A stretch of 44,489 nucleotides of DNA, taken from assembly GCA_013203465.1 (NCBI GenBank), contig JABMNR010000036.1:1-44489 (forward strand), read 5' to 3'. The position numbers and the translations under genes were made by a program. Below are positions 33,606 through 42,500 of the stretch, in pieces. Below the pieces are notes generated by a model, which did not search any database, had not been told where the DNA came from, and worked only from the letters and a program-made list of their open reading frames with translations. Every line of letters starts with the position of its first letter. The first letter of the stretch is position 1. The stretch is from Alphaproteobacteria bacterium. GTDB lineage: Bacteria > Pseudomonadota > Alphaproteobacteria > Thalassobaculales > Thalassobaculaceae.

Positions 33606-34424
33606 TTAGCCCACCGTTTCCACCAGTAGCTCACCCAACGCCCGATCGAGCCAGGTCTTCGGTATCCAGTGACCGCCGGGATGCAGGTCGAGAGAAACCG
33701 GGGGTCCATTGACGCACCCCCGCCATATACGCCGGTCGAAGCCGTTCTGTTGCCTGTGGCTTACCTGATCAAGCGCACAACCATTTTCTCTTAGCCAATA
33801 GGCGACGGTGCGCCAGGGCTCCTGCGCGGTTCCAGCTGGCGGGTCCATAACGGTGTCCGTGAGGCCATGGACATGGACCATGCGGGCCGGCCCGCCCTGG
33901 CATTTCAACCGATCCTGATTCCATAGCGTGCCGGCGATTGTGAGATACCCAGCGAACGCCGGTCCCCGCGAACAGGCGAGCCGCCAGGCCATGGCCGCGC
34001 CGTAGGAGAAGCCGGAGATGAACACCCGATCCCGGTCAATTGGCCACCGCTGGCCGACATCGGCAAGCACACGGTCGATGAACGGCACGTCGCGCGAGTC
34101 CTCGTCCCAGAAATCCCAGCTCCGACCGATACCATCCGGCGCGATCAGCAACACGCCATGACGGACGGCGGCATCGGCGATACGAGGGTTGCGCAAAACT
34201 TGTCCGCCCCGCCGACCCCAGCCATGGAGATGGATCAACACCGGCAAGCGATCCTCGCCGTTCCAATCCGGTGGCGGCGCGGCGTGATAGCTCCGATCAC
34301 CAACCAGACACGGCGCCAGCCCGCCGCAGGCTAAAAACCCGGCCTGCGCGTCTCCGTCCCACAGCAAGAGCGCGAGAATGAACCATCGAGGCCGACAGAG
34401 CGCCTTGTGAAGGGCAATGTGCAC
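33606..34424 (-). CDS. Secreted alpha/beta hydrolase, PHB-depolymerase/feruloyl-esterase-like
   Basis: Protein of 272 residues with an N-terminal hydrophobic signal segment (WFILALLLW, cleavage near DAQAG). Fold marks: oxyanion-loop LPVLIHLHGWG, LIAPDGIGRSWDFW, nucleophile Ser140 in GFSYG, Asp190 (HVHGLTDTV) and His252 (HPGGHW). This matches the LpqC/polyhydroxybutyrate depolymerase-like esterases, which cleave extracellular polyesters or feruloyl esters. Several Cys could form disulfides in the periplasm. It converges on the W-G repeat gene (23-base gap) and is transcribed alone or after the YtoQ gene. Substrate not assignable. Confidence 0.85.
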   Translation of the reverse strand: MHIALHKALCRPRWFILALLLWDGDAQAGFLACGGLAPCLVGDRSYHAAPPPDWNGEDRLPVLIHLHGWGRRGGQVLRNPRIADAAVRHGVLLIAPDGIGRSWDFWDEDSRDVPFIDRVLADVGQRWPIDRDRVFISGFSYGAAMAWRLACSRGPAFAGYLTIAGTLWNQDRLKCQGGPARMVHVHGLTDTVMDPPAGTAQEPWRTVAYWLRENGCALDQVSHRQQNGFDRRIWRGCVNGPPVSLDLHPGGHWIPKTWLDRALGELLVETVG

Positions 34425-34463
34425 GGAACCACCCTATCGGTCACCGGCGCGCGGTGAGCGCCA

Positions 34464-34919
34464 TCAACCAAGCGAACCCGTCATCACGTAGCGTAGAATG
34501 CCGACCACCTGCGCGGGTGTGTCGGCGACCGCGAGGGCGGCGGCATCGACCTCCTTCAACGGATGGGTCAGAGCCGGATCATGCTGCACGATCAACGGCG
34601 TGCCCAGGGCAGCCGCGTAACCGGCGTCGAAGGCGGCGTTCCATTGTTTGTACTTGTCGCCGAAACGGACCACCACCACATCGGCCTGCTCGATCAACGT
34701 GCGGGTACGGATAGCGTTCAGCTTGGCGCTCTTGTGGTCGTGCCAGAACGCGCGGTCCTCGGCGCCCAGGATGGTGACGCCGCAATCGTCGCTGGCATCA
34801 TGATCGGTGACTGGAGCCGTGAAAGTGATGTCGAGCCCGGCCGCCCGGCAACCGTCTTCGATGGTGGCACGCCAATCGGTATGAATCTCGCCCGACAGAT
34901 AGACGATCAGCCCGTTCAC
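34464..34919 (-). CDS. ytoQ: YtoQ family protein
   Basis: Protein of 151 residues that follows Bacillus YtoQ closely from memory: VYLSGEIHTDWR at the N-terminus, FTAPVTDHDASDDCG, RTRTLIEQADVVVVRFGDKYKQWNAAFDAGYA, and HPLKEVDAAA. The fold resembles nucleoside 2-deoxyribosyltransferase, but its reaction is not established. It is encoded 39 bases upstream of the secreted esterase on the same strand, which is probably coincidental cotranscription. Confidence 0.9.
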   Translation of the reverse strand: MNGLIVYLSGEIHTDWRATIEDGCRAAGLDITFTAPVTDHDASDDCGVTILGAEDRAFWHDHKSAKLNAIRTRTLIEQADVVVVRFGDKYKQWNAAFDAGYAAALGTPLIVQHDPALTHPLKEVDAAALAVADTPAQVVGILRYVMTGSLG

Positions 34920-35001
34920 GGCTCTCTCCTCGTTCGATGATGCCGGTCGTTGGTGTGGACGACCATTGCACGCATCGCCGGAGGAGAGCCAGCCCTGGCC
35001 G

Positions 35002-35223
35002 TCAACTCCGGTCGTTCACGCAGCGCACGGGGCGGTCGAAGTAGGTTGAGTCAGAGCAACGGCGGCCGAAGTATTTGTCGATGTTGTAGAACGTGTTCTT
35101 ACCGGTCACGGCCTGTGGGACAGTGAGGGCGGCGGCCGTGCCCCAGACATAAGGATTGCACCCCGCCAACCCGACAAGCATCAGGGCGGCGGCCAGACTA
35201 ATTTTTGCAATGCGAGGGATCAT
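35002..35223 (-). CDS. Small lipoprotein
   Basis: Protein of 73 residues. Signal with lipobox LAGC (IAKISLAAALMLVGLAGC), so it should be lipidated and membrane-anchored. The mature part is about 50 residues with two further Cys near the C-terminus (RRCSDST, VRCVNDRS), possibly a disulfide. The start at 35223 fits GGAGG 6 bases upstream better than the ATG at 35229, which directly abuts that site. No family recognised. Confidence 0.8.
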   Translation of the reverse strand: MIPRIAKISLAAALMLVGLAGCNPYVWGTAAALTVPQAVTGKNTFYNIDKYFGRRCSDSTYFDRPVRCVNDRS

Positions 35224-35470
35224 CGTCATCCTCCGAACTTCTTTCGGACATCATCGTCTTTTAGACGGAACCGGTGCAGATTACCGCAGAGTGCGGAAAT
35301 TCGCCAGAATTTCGTCGATGGTGTGATTCTCGGCCGGCACGTTCATGGTAGCCAGTGATGCCCAATGCCGCTCTCGGGCGGCGGTAAGCCAAGACCGCTC
35401 CGGCGTATCGAGCCGTTGATCGGTTCGTATGAAGCCTTATGTTCCCGAGAGCACCGTCCGGAGAATGTCT

Positions 35471-36049
35471 ATGTACACCCTCGATCTGCTGCTGACACGT
35501 CGCTCCGTTGTCGCCAAGAACCTGAGCGAGCCGGGTCCGAGCGACGTCGAGCTTGAAGTCATCCTGCAAGCCGGCATCCGAGTGCCGGATCACGGCAAGC
35601 TCGGCCCTTGGCGTATACAGGTGTTGAAGAAGGCGGGCCAAGCGGCGTTGGGTGAGGTGTACGCACGCCTGTTCGCGGCTGACCATCCGGAGGCCGAGCC
35701 CCGGTTGATCGAGGTTGAGCGGCAACGTCCGCAACGGGCGCCGGTGCTGTTGGCGGTCACCGCTCGGATTGATCCGCTGCATCCGAAAATTCCAGAGTTG
35801 GAACAGCGCATGTCCGGCGGCGCGCTGTGCCAGAACATTCTGATCGCGGCCCACGCCTCGGGTTACGCCGCGCAATGGCTGACCGAATGGCCGGCCTTCC
35901 ACCCAGGCGTGAAACAGGCCCTTGGCCATGACGCCGAGGCCGACATCATCGGCCTGATCTATATCGGTACCCCAACCGAACCACCGTCCGAACGCAACCG
36001 GCCGACCCTCGACCAAGTGGTGAGCGAGTGGACCGGGCCACAGGGGTAA
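35471..36049 (+). CDS. Nitroreductase family protein, YdjA-like
   Basis: Protein of 192 residues. FMN-binding motif TRRSVVAKNLSEPGPSD at the N-terminus, GIRVPDHGKLGPWRIQVL (a hallmark of the YdjA branch), MSGGALCQNILIAAHASGYAAQW and IGLIYIGTP. It is a short single-domain flavin reductase working as a dimer; physiological substrate unknown. The start at 35471 has CGGAG 7-8 bases upstream; in-frame Mets at 35465 and 35429 are less likely. It converges on the Lon-like gene with a 6-base gap. Confidence 0.88.
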   Translation: MYTLDLLLTRRSVVAKNLSEPGPSDVELEVILQAGIRVPDHGKLGPWRIQVLKKAGQAALGEVYARLFAADHPEAEPRLIEVERQRPQRAPVLLAVTARIDPLHPKIPELEQRMSGGALCQNILIAAHASGYAAQWLTEWPAFHPGVKQALGHDAEADIIGLIYIGTPTEPPSERNRPTLDQVVSEWTGPQG

Positions 36050-36055
36050 ATCGCC

Positions 36056-38443
36056 TTAATCCTCAGCACGAAGTGAGAACCGCCGCCGAGCCTCGGCGAA
36101 GGCCTGGAGCCGGGCCTCGACGGCGGTGTCGACGACCTCGGCGGACTGCCCCGTAAGCAAGGCGATCCCTTCCGCCACCGTGCGCACCGTCCAGATTCGG
36201 AAGGCACCCTTGTCAACCGCGGCGCGCACCTCCGATTTCAGCATCAAATGGACGGTGTTGGCGGCCGGGATGAGTACTCCCTGATCGCCGGTCAGACCGC
36301 GCGCCTCGCAGAGGTCGAAGAAGCCTTCGATCTTTTCGTTCACGCCGCCGATTGCTTGAACGGCGCCCATCTGGTTGATCGAGCCGGTGACCGCGAGGCC
36401 TTGGCGGATCGGAATGTCCGACAGTGCCGAGAGTAGGGCGTAAAGCTCGGTCGAGGACGCGCTGTCGCCGTCGACCCCGCCATAGGATTGCTCGAACACC
36501 AAGCTGGCCTGTAATGACGTGGGGGCCGAGATCGCGTAGCGCGAGGCGAGGTAGCCTTGCAGAATCAGCACGCCCTTGGAGTGCAGTGGGCCTCCGAGAT
36601 CGACCTCGCGCTCAATGTCGATGACCCGGCCGGTGCCGACCCGAACGCGGGCGGTGATCCGCGTCGGCCGGCCAAAGGCATGGGCACCGATTTGCAGGAC
36701 GCTCAGGCCGTTGACCTGGCCGACCGCCTCACCCTCGGTGTAGATGAGGACCGTCTCCCGCAAGATCTGCTCGCGCGCCTGACGCTCGATCCGGTCGACC
36801 CGGCGTCGCTGCGCATCGAGCGCGTCCTCCACGTCGTTGGCGCGGATTACCTTGTGATTGCGTTCGCGGCCGACATAGTCCGCCTCGCGCAACACGTTGG
36901 CGATCCGACCGACCCGGGTGGTGAGCTTCTCGGCATCAGACACCAGACGCGAGCAATGCTCGATCACCCGCTCCACCGCCTTGCGGTCGAACGGACGCAG
37001 CCGCTCGCGGCGTTGTATGGTGGCAATCAGCCGAGCGTAGAGTTGGTCGTGTTCCGGATCGCGCGCCAATACCTCGTCGAAATCGGCCGCCACCTTGAAT
37101 AGGTCGCCGAAATCCGCATCCATTGAGGACAATAGGAGATGAATGCGATGATCGCCGAACAGCACCACCTTGACATCGAGGGGTACCGAGGATGGTTGAA
37201 TCGAGACCGCCAGAGCCGTGGCGGCGGCCTCGTCGGGGCCTTCGATGGTGATCTTTCCGGAGTACAGCGCGCGTTTGAGCGCGTCCCAGGCATGCGGTTG
37301 TGTGACCAATTTCTGGGCATCGAGCAGCAAATAGCCGCCATTGGCCGCATGCAGCGCGCCATGGCGGATCAGCGTAAAATCCGTGATCATCGCCCCTTGC
37401 TGCGCCCGGTGCTCAATCCGGCCGATTAGCCGGCCCAAGGTGGGATGATCCTCCATCACCACGGGCGCGCCGCGATCCACCTCATGGGTCACCAGCACGT
37501 TCACCTCATAGCGCCGTCGTGACGTGCTGCCGGGGGCCGGTGGTCCGGACCGTGACTGTGTATTAACAGGGTTGTCGTCCCGGGCGAATAGCTGGATATG
37601 GGTGACCAGATCAGCGCGCATCGCGTCCAGCCAGGTGCTCAGGACCGGTATCTCGGGCAATGCCGCGCGCGCCTCGTCCACCACCACCTGGATCAGGGCC
37701 TCGGCCACCGATTGGTCGAGCGCGCCGATCGTTTCCTGGCGCTCGCGTTCCAGGATCGGCGCGTGGCGCATCACCTCTTGGAGTTGCCCTTGGACTTCCA
37801 GAATCGCTTTCTGCAAACGCTCGCGGTCGGTCTGAGGCAAGGCGGCGAACCGCTCCTGCGGCATGGGCTTGCCGTCCTCGACGGGGGCGACGGCCAGGCC
37901 ATGTTCGGTCCGCAGCAGGGCAAGGCCATGTTTCGCCGCTTCCTCGGCGACAATCTTGAAGGCCGCTTCCCCACGCCCGGCGAAGGATTTATCGATGGCC
38001 TGACGCCGCAGCCGGTAATCCTCGCCCTCAAACACCGACGGTACGGTGGCCGTCAGATCGGCGATCATCTTATCCATGGCCCGCGCCAGGATCGGTCCGG
38101 CAGCGGTGGGCAACGTCAGGGCGATTGGCCGGTGCGCGTCGGCAAAATTGTGGACGTAGACCTGGTCTTCGGGCGACGGGAAATTTCGGGCGCGTTCCTG
38201 CAGATAGCGGCGGACCGCGGTGTGCTTGCCGGAGCCTTTCGGCCCGATTACGAACAGATTGTAACCACGGGCCCGCATCCGCGCGGCGAAGCGGACCGCC
38301 TCCAACGCGCGTTCCTGGCCGACCAGGGTCTCAACATCTTCAAGATCCTTGGTGGTCTTGAAGCCGGGCGATGAGAGATCGCTGTGACGGTAGAGTGCCG
38401 CGCTGGGCAGCGGCTCGACCGGGGGCGTGGCTTCCGTCGGCAT
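36056..38443 (-). CDS. Lon-like (YcbZ/LonC-type) AAA protease
   Basis: Protein of 795 residues: N-terminal ATPase-like region with P-loop GPKGSGKHT (67-75), a helical insertion (about 150-260), the AAA body with AANGGYLLLDAQKLV (Walker B region), and a C-terminal S16 protease domain with catalytic Ser661 (GDSASS) and Lys704 (NEKIEG). The length and the lack of a LAN domain fit the YcbZ/LonC branch, not classic Lon. In the P-loop the Ser/Thr after Lys73 is His74, so nucleotide binding may be altered. No signal peptide; cytoplasmic. Confidence 0.9.
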   Translation of the reverse strand: MPTEATPPVEPLPSAALYRHSDLSSPGFKTTKDLEDVETLVGQERALEAVRFAARMRARGYNLFVIGPKGSGKHTAVRRYLQERARNFPSPEDQVYVHNFADAHRPIALTLPTAAGPILARAMDKMIADLTATVPSVFEGEDYRLRRQAIDKSFAGRGEAAFKIVAEEAAKHGLALLRTEHGLAVAPVEDGKPMPQERFAALPQTDRERLQKAILEVQGQLQEVMRHAPILERERQETIGALDQSVAEALIQVVVDEARAALPEIPVLSTWLDAMRADLVTHIQLFARDDNPVNTQSRSGPPAPGSTSRRRYEVNVLVTHEVDRGAPVVMEDHPTLGRLIGRIEHRAQQGAMITDFTLIRHGALHAANGGYLLLDAQKLVTQPHAWDALKRALYSGKITIEGPDEAAATALAVSIQPSSVPLDVKVVLFGDHRIHLLLSSMDADFGDLFKVAADFDEVLARDPEHDQLYARLIATIQRRERLRPFDRKAVERVIEHCSRLVSDAEKLTTRVGRIANVLREADYVGRERNHKVIRANDVEDALDAQRRRVDRIERQAREQILRETVLIYTEGEAVGQVNGLSVLQIGAHAFGRPTRITARVRVGTGRVIDIEREVDLGGPLHSKGVLILQGYLASRYAISAPTSLQASLVFEQSYGGVDGDSASSTELYALLSALSDIPIRQGLAVTGSINQMGAVQAIGGVNEKIEGFFDLCEARGLTGDQGVLIPAANTVHLMLKSEVRAAVDKGAFRIWTVRTVAEGIALLTGQSAEVVDTAVEARLQAFAEARRRFSLRAED

Positions 38444-38570
38444 GGTTGGCTCTCCGTCGTTAAGCTCCCCGGCATTCGACCCGAGAAGCCCTCGGCTGTC
38501 GAGGCAGGCGATACACCGCTCGCGCGTCCTTGATCACGGCTTGATCTGCGCGCGCTGATCCCCGTCTAAT

Positions 38571-38610
38571 GCGGGCCGGTCCAAAGTGGGCCGGTCCAAA
38601 GCGGGCCGGT
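38571..38610 (+). repeat. 15-bp tandem repeat, 2.7 copies
   Basis: GCGGGCCGGTCCAAA, GTGGGCCGGTCCAAA and GCGGGCCGGT in a row (period 15) in the gap between the divergent Lon-like and PcaD-like genes, ending 18 bases before the PcaD-like start. It may be slipped-strand variation in the 5' leader. Confidence 0.85.
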
Positions 38611-38628
38611 GATGGAAGGAGGACGGTG

Positions 38629-39414
38629 ATGCCCTACGCGTCGATCAACGGCACCCAGCTGTATTATGAGGTCTCGGGCCGCGAGGACGGCGCGGCGCTC
38701 CTGTTGTCGAATTCGCTCGCCTCCAACCTGCACATGTGGGACCCGCAGATGCCGGCGCTGGAGCCCCGGTTCCAGGTTATCCGTTATGACAGCCGGGGCC
38801 ACGGCCGGTCGGACGCGCCGGTGGGGCCATACACGATCGAGATGCTGGTGAACGATGCCGTCGGTCTGCTCGACCATCTGGGCATCGAGAAAACTCACTA
38901 CTGCGGTCTATCGAAAGGCGGGATGGTCGGCCAACGGTTGGCCACGCTGCATCCCGATCGGGTCGACCGTGTCGTGTTATGCGATACCGCCGCCTACATG
39001 GGACCGCCGGAGTTGTGGGAAGGCCGGATCGAAACCGCCGAGGCCAAGGGCCTGCCCGGCGTGGTCGACGCCACCATCGATCGCTGGTTCACCAAGCCGT
39101 TCCACACCACGGGTGCGGACGCGGTCGCCCAGGTGCGGGGCATGATCCTGAGCACACCGGTTCAGGGGTTCGTCGGTTGTTGCCGCGCCATCCAGGCGAT
39201 GGATCAGCGCGAGACCATCGGCGCCATCACCGCGCCGGTGTTGGTGATCGTCGGCGCTGATGACCCAGGGACCACGCCCGATATGGCCCGTGACATCCAG
39301 CAACGCATCGCCGGCGCCCGATTGACGGTGCTACCGGACGCGGCGCACCTGTCCAACATCGAGCAGCCGGCGCTGTTCAACGCGGCGGTGTTGGGATTTC
39401 TCGACGCCGGGTGA
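38629..39414 (+). CDS. pcaD: 3-oxoadipate enol-lactonase-like alpha/beta hydrolase
   Basis: Protein of 261 residues, normal for PcaD, which hydrolyses 3-oxoadipate enol-lactone in the beta-ketoadipate pathway. Start 38629 has GGAAGGAGG at good spacing. Features: INGTQLYYEVSG, SNSLASNLHMWDPQM, YDSRGHGRSDAP, nucleophile Ser95 in GLSKGG, acid region GADDPGTTP, and base His in AAHLSNIEQP. No other protocatechuate genes are in the window, so it could serve another lactone or ester; the family call is firmer than the substrate. Confidence 0.85.
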   Translation: MPYASINGTQLYYEVSGREDGAALLLSNSLASNLHMWDPQMPALEPRFQVIRYDSRGHGRSDAPVGPYTIEMLVNDAVGLLDHLGIEKTHYCGLSKGGMVGQRLATLHPDRVDRVVLCDTAAYMGPPELWEGRIETAEAKGLPGVVDATIDRWFTKPFHTTGADAVAQVRGMILSTPVQGFVGCCRAIQAMDQRETIGAITAPVLVIVGADDPGTTPDMARDIQQRIAGARLTVLPDAAHLSNIEQPALFNAAVLGFLDAG

Positions 39415-39421
39415 TCACACA

Positions 39422-40423
39422 TCAGAATCGCCAACCGACGCTAAGGCCGCTGAACACGCTGGGTCCGGCCTGTCCTTCGAACTCCTGGGTTCGTAGCGCG
39501 TGGATGTAGGCGAGGCGCAAATTGCCGATGACAACCACCGCACCGGCCGATGCATCCATCACGAAGGGGTTTTTCTCGACACTGGCTGAGTCGCCGAAGG
39601 TGTTGCCGTCGAGAAAAATATTGCGCGCGACCGCGCGGCCCTCGATTCCGGTGAACACATACCAGTTGAACGACGCGCCGTCCGTGGCCGGGGCGAAATA
39701 CTCCGAGCCCGGCGTGTGTGGTTGTATCCGGGGCGGGCCGTAATCGCCGTTCGGCGGCTCACCGAAGCGCAGGGTCATGCCGGCCGCCGCGTGGGTGAAC
39801 ACATTGCCAAGTGCCAGACCGGCGTGCGGCGCCAGGTCGGCACGCAAACCCGAGATTATCTCACGTGACGGCACCACCCAGCGCCGCTCAACGGTGAGCA
39901 ACAGCGCCGGCTCATTGTCCAGTTGGGAGTCCCAACCCTGCGGATCCTGCGAGCCGATCAAGTCATGCACGAAATCCTGGGTCTGCTCGCCCAACGCCGC
40001 CGGCCCGACCACGCCGAGCGACAGCAAGACGCTGGTCTGGCGGCTATGGCCATCGAGGGTCACATCGTTGATCAAGCCCACCGTACCGTACAGCCACGCG
40101 GCGTAGGGTTGATCCGTTGGGTTGGGCGTTTCGCGATCGATCTCGGTTGGGGTGTAGAGTGACTGACCCAGGCCGGCCCGCCAGCGCACGTCGCCGATCG
40201 GCCCAAGCACAGACGACGCGGCGTCGATCATGACTGTCGGCACGTCGTTCAAGGCACTGGTCCGGCCGATGCGGAAGCCGTTGGTGTAGTATCGATCCGT
40301 GTCGGCCGGCAGGTCGTTTTCCAGGGTAAACGTCCAGACGGGACGATCCAGAGGTTCCGCCGAAACCGGGTGTATGGCCAGCGACCAGATGATCGAGGCT
40401 ATGAATAAGAACCGCCGGTGCAT
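39422..40423 (-). CDS. LpxR-family outer-membrane lipid A deacylase-like protein
   Basis: Protein of 333 residues. The start at 40423 exposes a signal peptide (MHRRFLFIASIIWSLAIHP, cleavage after VSA); an upstream 24-codon extension would hide it. Beta-barrel character throughout and a C-terminal Phe (VGWRF), the outer-membrane insertion signal. Family marks: FTLENDLPADTDRYYTNG (active-site Asn-Asp and Ca region), PYAAWLYGTVGL, and GVVGPAALGEQTQDFVHDLIG (His/Glu region). LpxR removes the 3'-acyloxyacyl group from lipid A. Activity is inferred. It converges on the PcaD-like gene (7-base gap). Confidence 0.88.
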   Translation of the reverse strand: MHRRFLFIASIIWSLAIHPVSAEPLDRPVWTFTLENDLPADTDRYYTNGFRIGRTSALNDVPTVMIDAASSVLGPIGDVRWRAGLGQSLYTPTEIDRETPNPTDQPYAAWLYGTVGLINDVTLDGHSRQTSVLLSLGVVGPAALGEQTQDFVHDLIGSQDPQGWDSQLDNEPALLLTVERRWVVPSREIISGLRADLAPHAGLALGNVFTHAAAGMTLRFGEPPNGDYGPPRIQPHTPGSEYFAPATDGASFNWYVFTGIEGRAVARNIFLDGNTFGDSASVEKNPFVMDASAGAVVVIGNLRLAYIHALRTQEFEGQAGPSVFSGLSVGWRF

Positions 40424-40506
40424 GACGAACGCATATAGAGGTTGCGCCACATAGACACCAGAACTGCTTGACCCCACCGGCCGCTTGTGGCTCAACTCTT
40501 AACACC

Positions 40507-40566
40507 ATGATGTTTGGAACCTTGACGCTAGGCCTCGGTCTACGACTTATGAACCCGGCTCTCTGA
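40507..40566 (+). CDS. leuL: Leucine leader peptide of the leuA attenuator
   Basis: Short reading frame of 19 codons, MMFGTLTLGLGLRLMNPAL, with six Leu codons (TTG, CTA, CTC, CTA, CTT, CTC), ending 257 bases before leuA on the same strand. No ribosome site precedes it. A TTGACC box (40468-40473) and a weak -10 (TCAACT, 40492-40497) would put the transcript start at about 40504, so the mRNA may begin at or next to its ATG, as known for alphaproteobacterial trpL. Stalling at Leu codons under leucine shortage would change folding downstream. A hairpin (40554-40578) overlaps its end. Confidence 0.72.
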   Translation: MMFGTLTLGLGLRLMNPAL

Positions 40567-40823
40567 GGAGAGACCGGGACAGAGTCCGTCGCGCAGTGCG
40601 TCCACCCCGTAGGTTCCGGAGCCGGCAATGATCGGCGTGTATTCTTACGAAATCCCTGGCACCACATTCCGTCATCGCCGGACCCGTGTGTCTTGCGTTG
40701 AGGCGAATTCGGTGACGGACGTGCCGACGGCCATCATCACCCGAGACACCACGATACGACGAGGCGCCCCGGCCCGACCACGTTCGGGCCGGATCTGATC
40801 GTCCGGCGCCACAGGAGAGTCCC
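40567..40823 (+). promoter_or_regulatory. leuA leader RNA with candidate attenuation hairpins
   Basis: Transcribed leader between the Leu-rich peptide and leuA. Hairpins seen: 40554-40578 (CCCGG/CCGGG plus TCTCT/AGAGA, one bulge) overlapping the peptide stop, and 40769-40792 (9-bp stem, 6-base loop) flanked by GGCGCC repeats, 19 bases before the AGGAGAG ribosome site. No U-tract follows the second hairpin, so control could be by Rho, by blocking the ribosome site, or by a terminator I cannot see by eye. The strong terminator in the neighbourhood is after leuA, not here. Confidence 0.5.
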
Positions 40824-42500
40824 ATGCCGCATACCATGTCCCCTTTGCAGTACCGCCCCTATCCGACAGTCGATCTGCCCGACCGAACCTGGCCGAGCAA
40901 GGTTATCGACAAGGCGCCAATCTGGTGCTCGGTCGATCTGCGCGACGGCAACCAGGCGCTAGTCGACCCGATGGACGGGCCGCGCAAGCGCCGGATGTAT
41001 GATACTTTGGTCAAGATGGGCTTCACCCAGATCGAGGTTGGTTTTCCCTCGGCCTCCGACACGGATTTCAGCTTCGTCCGGCAGTTGATCGAGGAGGATC
41101 TGATCCCCGACGGCGTGACGATCCAGGTGTTGACCCAAGCCCGCGAGCCACTGATCGACCGTACCTTGGAAAGCCTGGTCGGCGCCAAGAGCGTCATTGT
41201 CCATCTGTACAACTCGACCTCGGAGTTGCAGCGTCGCGTGGTGTTCCAGCAGGATCAGGCCGGCGTGAAGAAGATCGCCACCGACGGTGCCGAGATGATC
41301 CGGGATCGTCTCGGCGTGCTGAAAGGCACCGATGTTCAGTTGCAATACTCGCCGGAGAGCTTCACCGGGACCGAACTCGATTACGCCTTGGAGGTTTGCG
41401 AGGCGGTGATGGACGTTTGGATGCCGATCACCGACAACAAGATAATCATCAATTTGCCGTCCACGGTCGAGACGTCGACGCCCAATATCTTCGCCGACCA
41501 GATCGAGTGGATGCACCGCCACTTCACCCGGCGTGATCGCATCGTGCTGTCGGTGCACCCGCACAACGACCGGGGTACCGGCGTGGCGACGGCCGAGTTG
41601 GCGGTGATGGCGGGCGCCGAGCGGATTGAGGGCACGTTGTTCGGTAATGGCGAACGCACCGGCAACGTCGATTTGGTGACCCTGGGGCTGAACCTGTTCA
41701 CCCAGGGTGTCGACCCCGGGTTGGATTTCTCCGACATCAACGCGTTGATGGAAACCGCCGAGTACTGCAACCAGCTGCCGATCCACCCCCGCCATCCCTA
41801 TGCCGGTGAGTTGGTGCACACCGCGTTCTCGGGCTCGCATCAGGACGCCATCAACAAGGGCATGAAGGCGATCAAGGAGTCGAACAAGGAGATTTGGGAG
41901 GTGCCATACCTGCCGATCGATCCAGCCGACATCGGCCGGGATTACGAGGCGATCATTCGGGTCAACTCGCAGTCGGGCAAGGGGGGGATCGCCTACATCC
42001 TGGAGACCGACCACCATATCCGCCTGCCCAAGCAGTGGCAGGCACAGTTTAGCCAGGTGATCCAACGGCTGACCGATGCCTCCAGCAAGGAGATCAACTC
42101 GGCCGAAATCTGGGAAGCTTTCGAAACCGAATACGTGACCCAGCCGAGTGGCCGCTTCGCATTACAATCCTTCGAGGTAAACCGGGTGGTGGGATCGACC
42201 AAAGTGGTGCGCGTTCGGGCGGAAGTGATCTGTGACGGCGAGGCCCATGTTCTGGAGGCCGAGGGTAATGGGCCGGTCAACGCGTTTTCCAAGGCGATGC
42301 GTGATGCTTTTGGGCTGACGTTCAAGCTCAAGGACTACGCCGAACACACCCGCTCGGTCGGTTCCGACGCCGAGGCCGCCGCCTATATCGAGCTCAAGGC
42401 ACCGGATGAGAACGGCGAGAGCGTGTTCGGCGTCGGCATCGACACCGACATCACCATGGCCCCGGTCAAGGCGGTGATCAGCGCCTGCAACCGCCTGTAA
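40824..42500 (+). CDS. leuA: 2-isopropylmalate synthase
   Basis: Protein of 558 residues of the long (actinobacterial-like) LeuA type. It condenses acetyl-CoA with 2-oxoisovalerate, the first step of leucine synthesis. Catalytic barrel marks: WCSVDLRDGNQALVDPM (metal Asp), EVGFPSASDTDF, SVHPHNDRGTGVATAELA (metal His pair), EGTLFGNGERTGNVD. The C-terminal regulatory domain for leucine feedback begins near residue 440 (FALQSFEVNRVVG). AGGAGAG lies 6 bases upstream of ATG 40824. Preceded by a Leu-rich leader and followed by a terminator, so probably a single-gene transcript. Confidence 0.95.
   Translation: MPHTMSPLQYRPYPTVDLPDRTWPSKVIDKAPIWCSVDLRDGNQALVDPMDGPRKRRMYDTLVKMGFTQIEVGFPSASDTDFSFVRQLIEEDLIPDGVTIQVLTQAREPLIDRTLESLVGAKSVIVHLYNSTSELQRRVVFQQDQAGVKKIATDGAEMIRDRLGVLKGTDVQLQYSPESFTGTELDYALEVCEAVMDVWMPITDNKIIINLPSTVETSTPNIFADQIEWMHRHFTRRDRIVLSVHPHNDRGTGVATAELAVMAGAERIEGTLFGNGERTGNVDLVTLGLNLFTQGVDPGLDFSDINALMETAEYCNQLPIHPRHPYAGELVHTAFSGSHQDAINKGMKAIKESNKEIWEVPYLPIDPADIGRDYEAIIRVNSQSGKGGIAYILETDHHIRLPKQWQAQFSQVIQRLTDASSKEINSAEIWEAFETEYVTQPSGRFALQSFEVNRVVGSTKVVRVRAEVICDGEAHVLEAEGNGPVNAFSKAMRDAFGLTFKLKDYAEHTRSVGSDAEAAAYIELKAPDENGESVFGVGIDTDITMAPVKAVISACNRL

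Noticed and set aside
35613-35620. GTATACAG inside the nitroreductase gene
   Set aside because: Only 8 of 10 positions of the operator, inside a coding region, with no promoter.
40959-42065. 368-codon minus-strand open frame opposite leuA
   Set aside because: Shadow of leuA; no family features.
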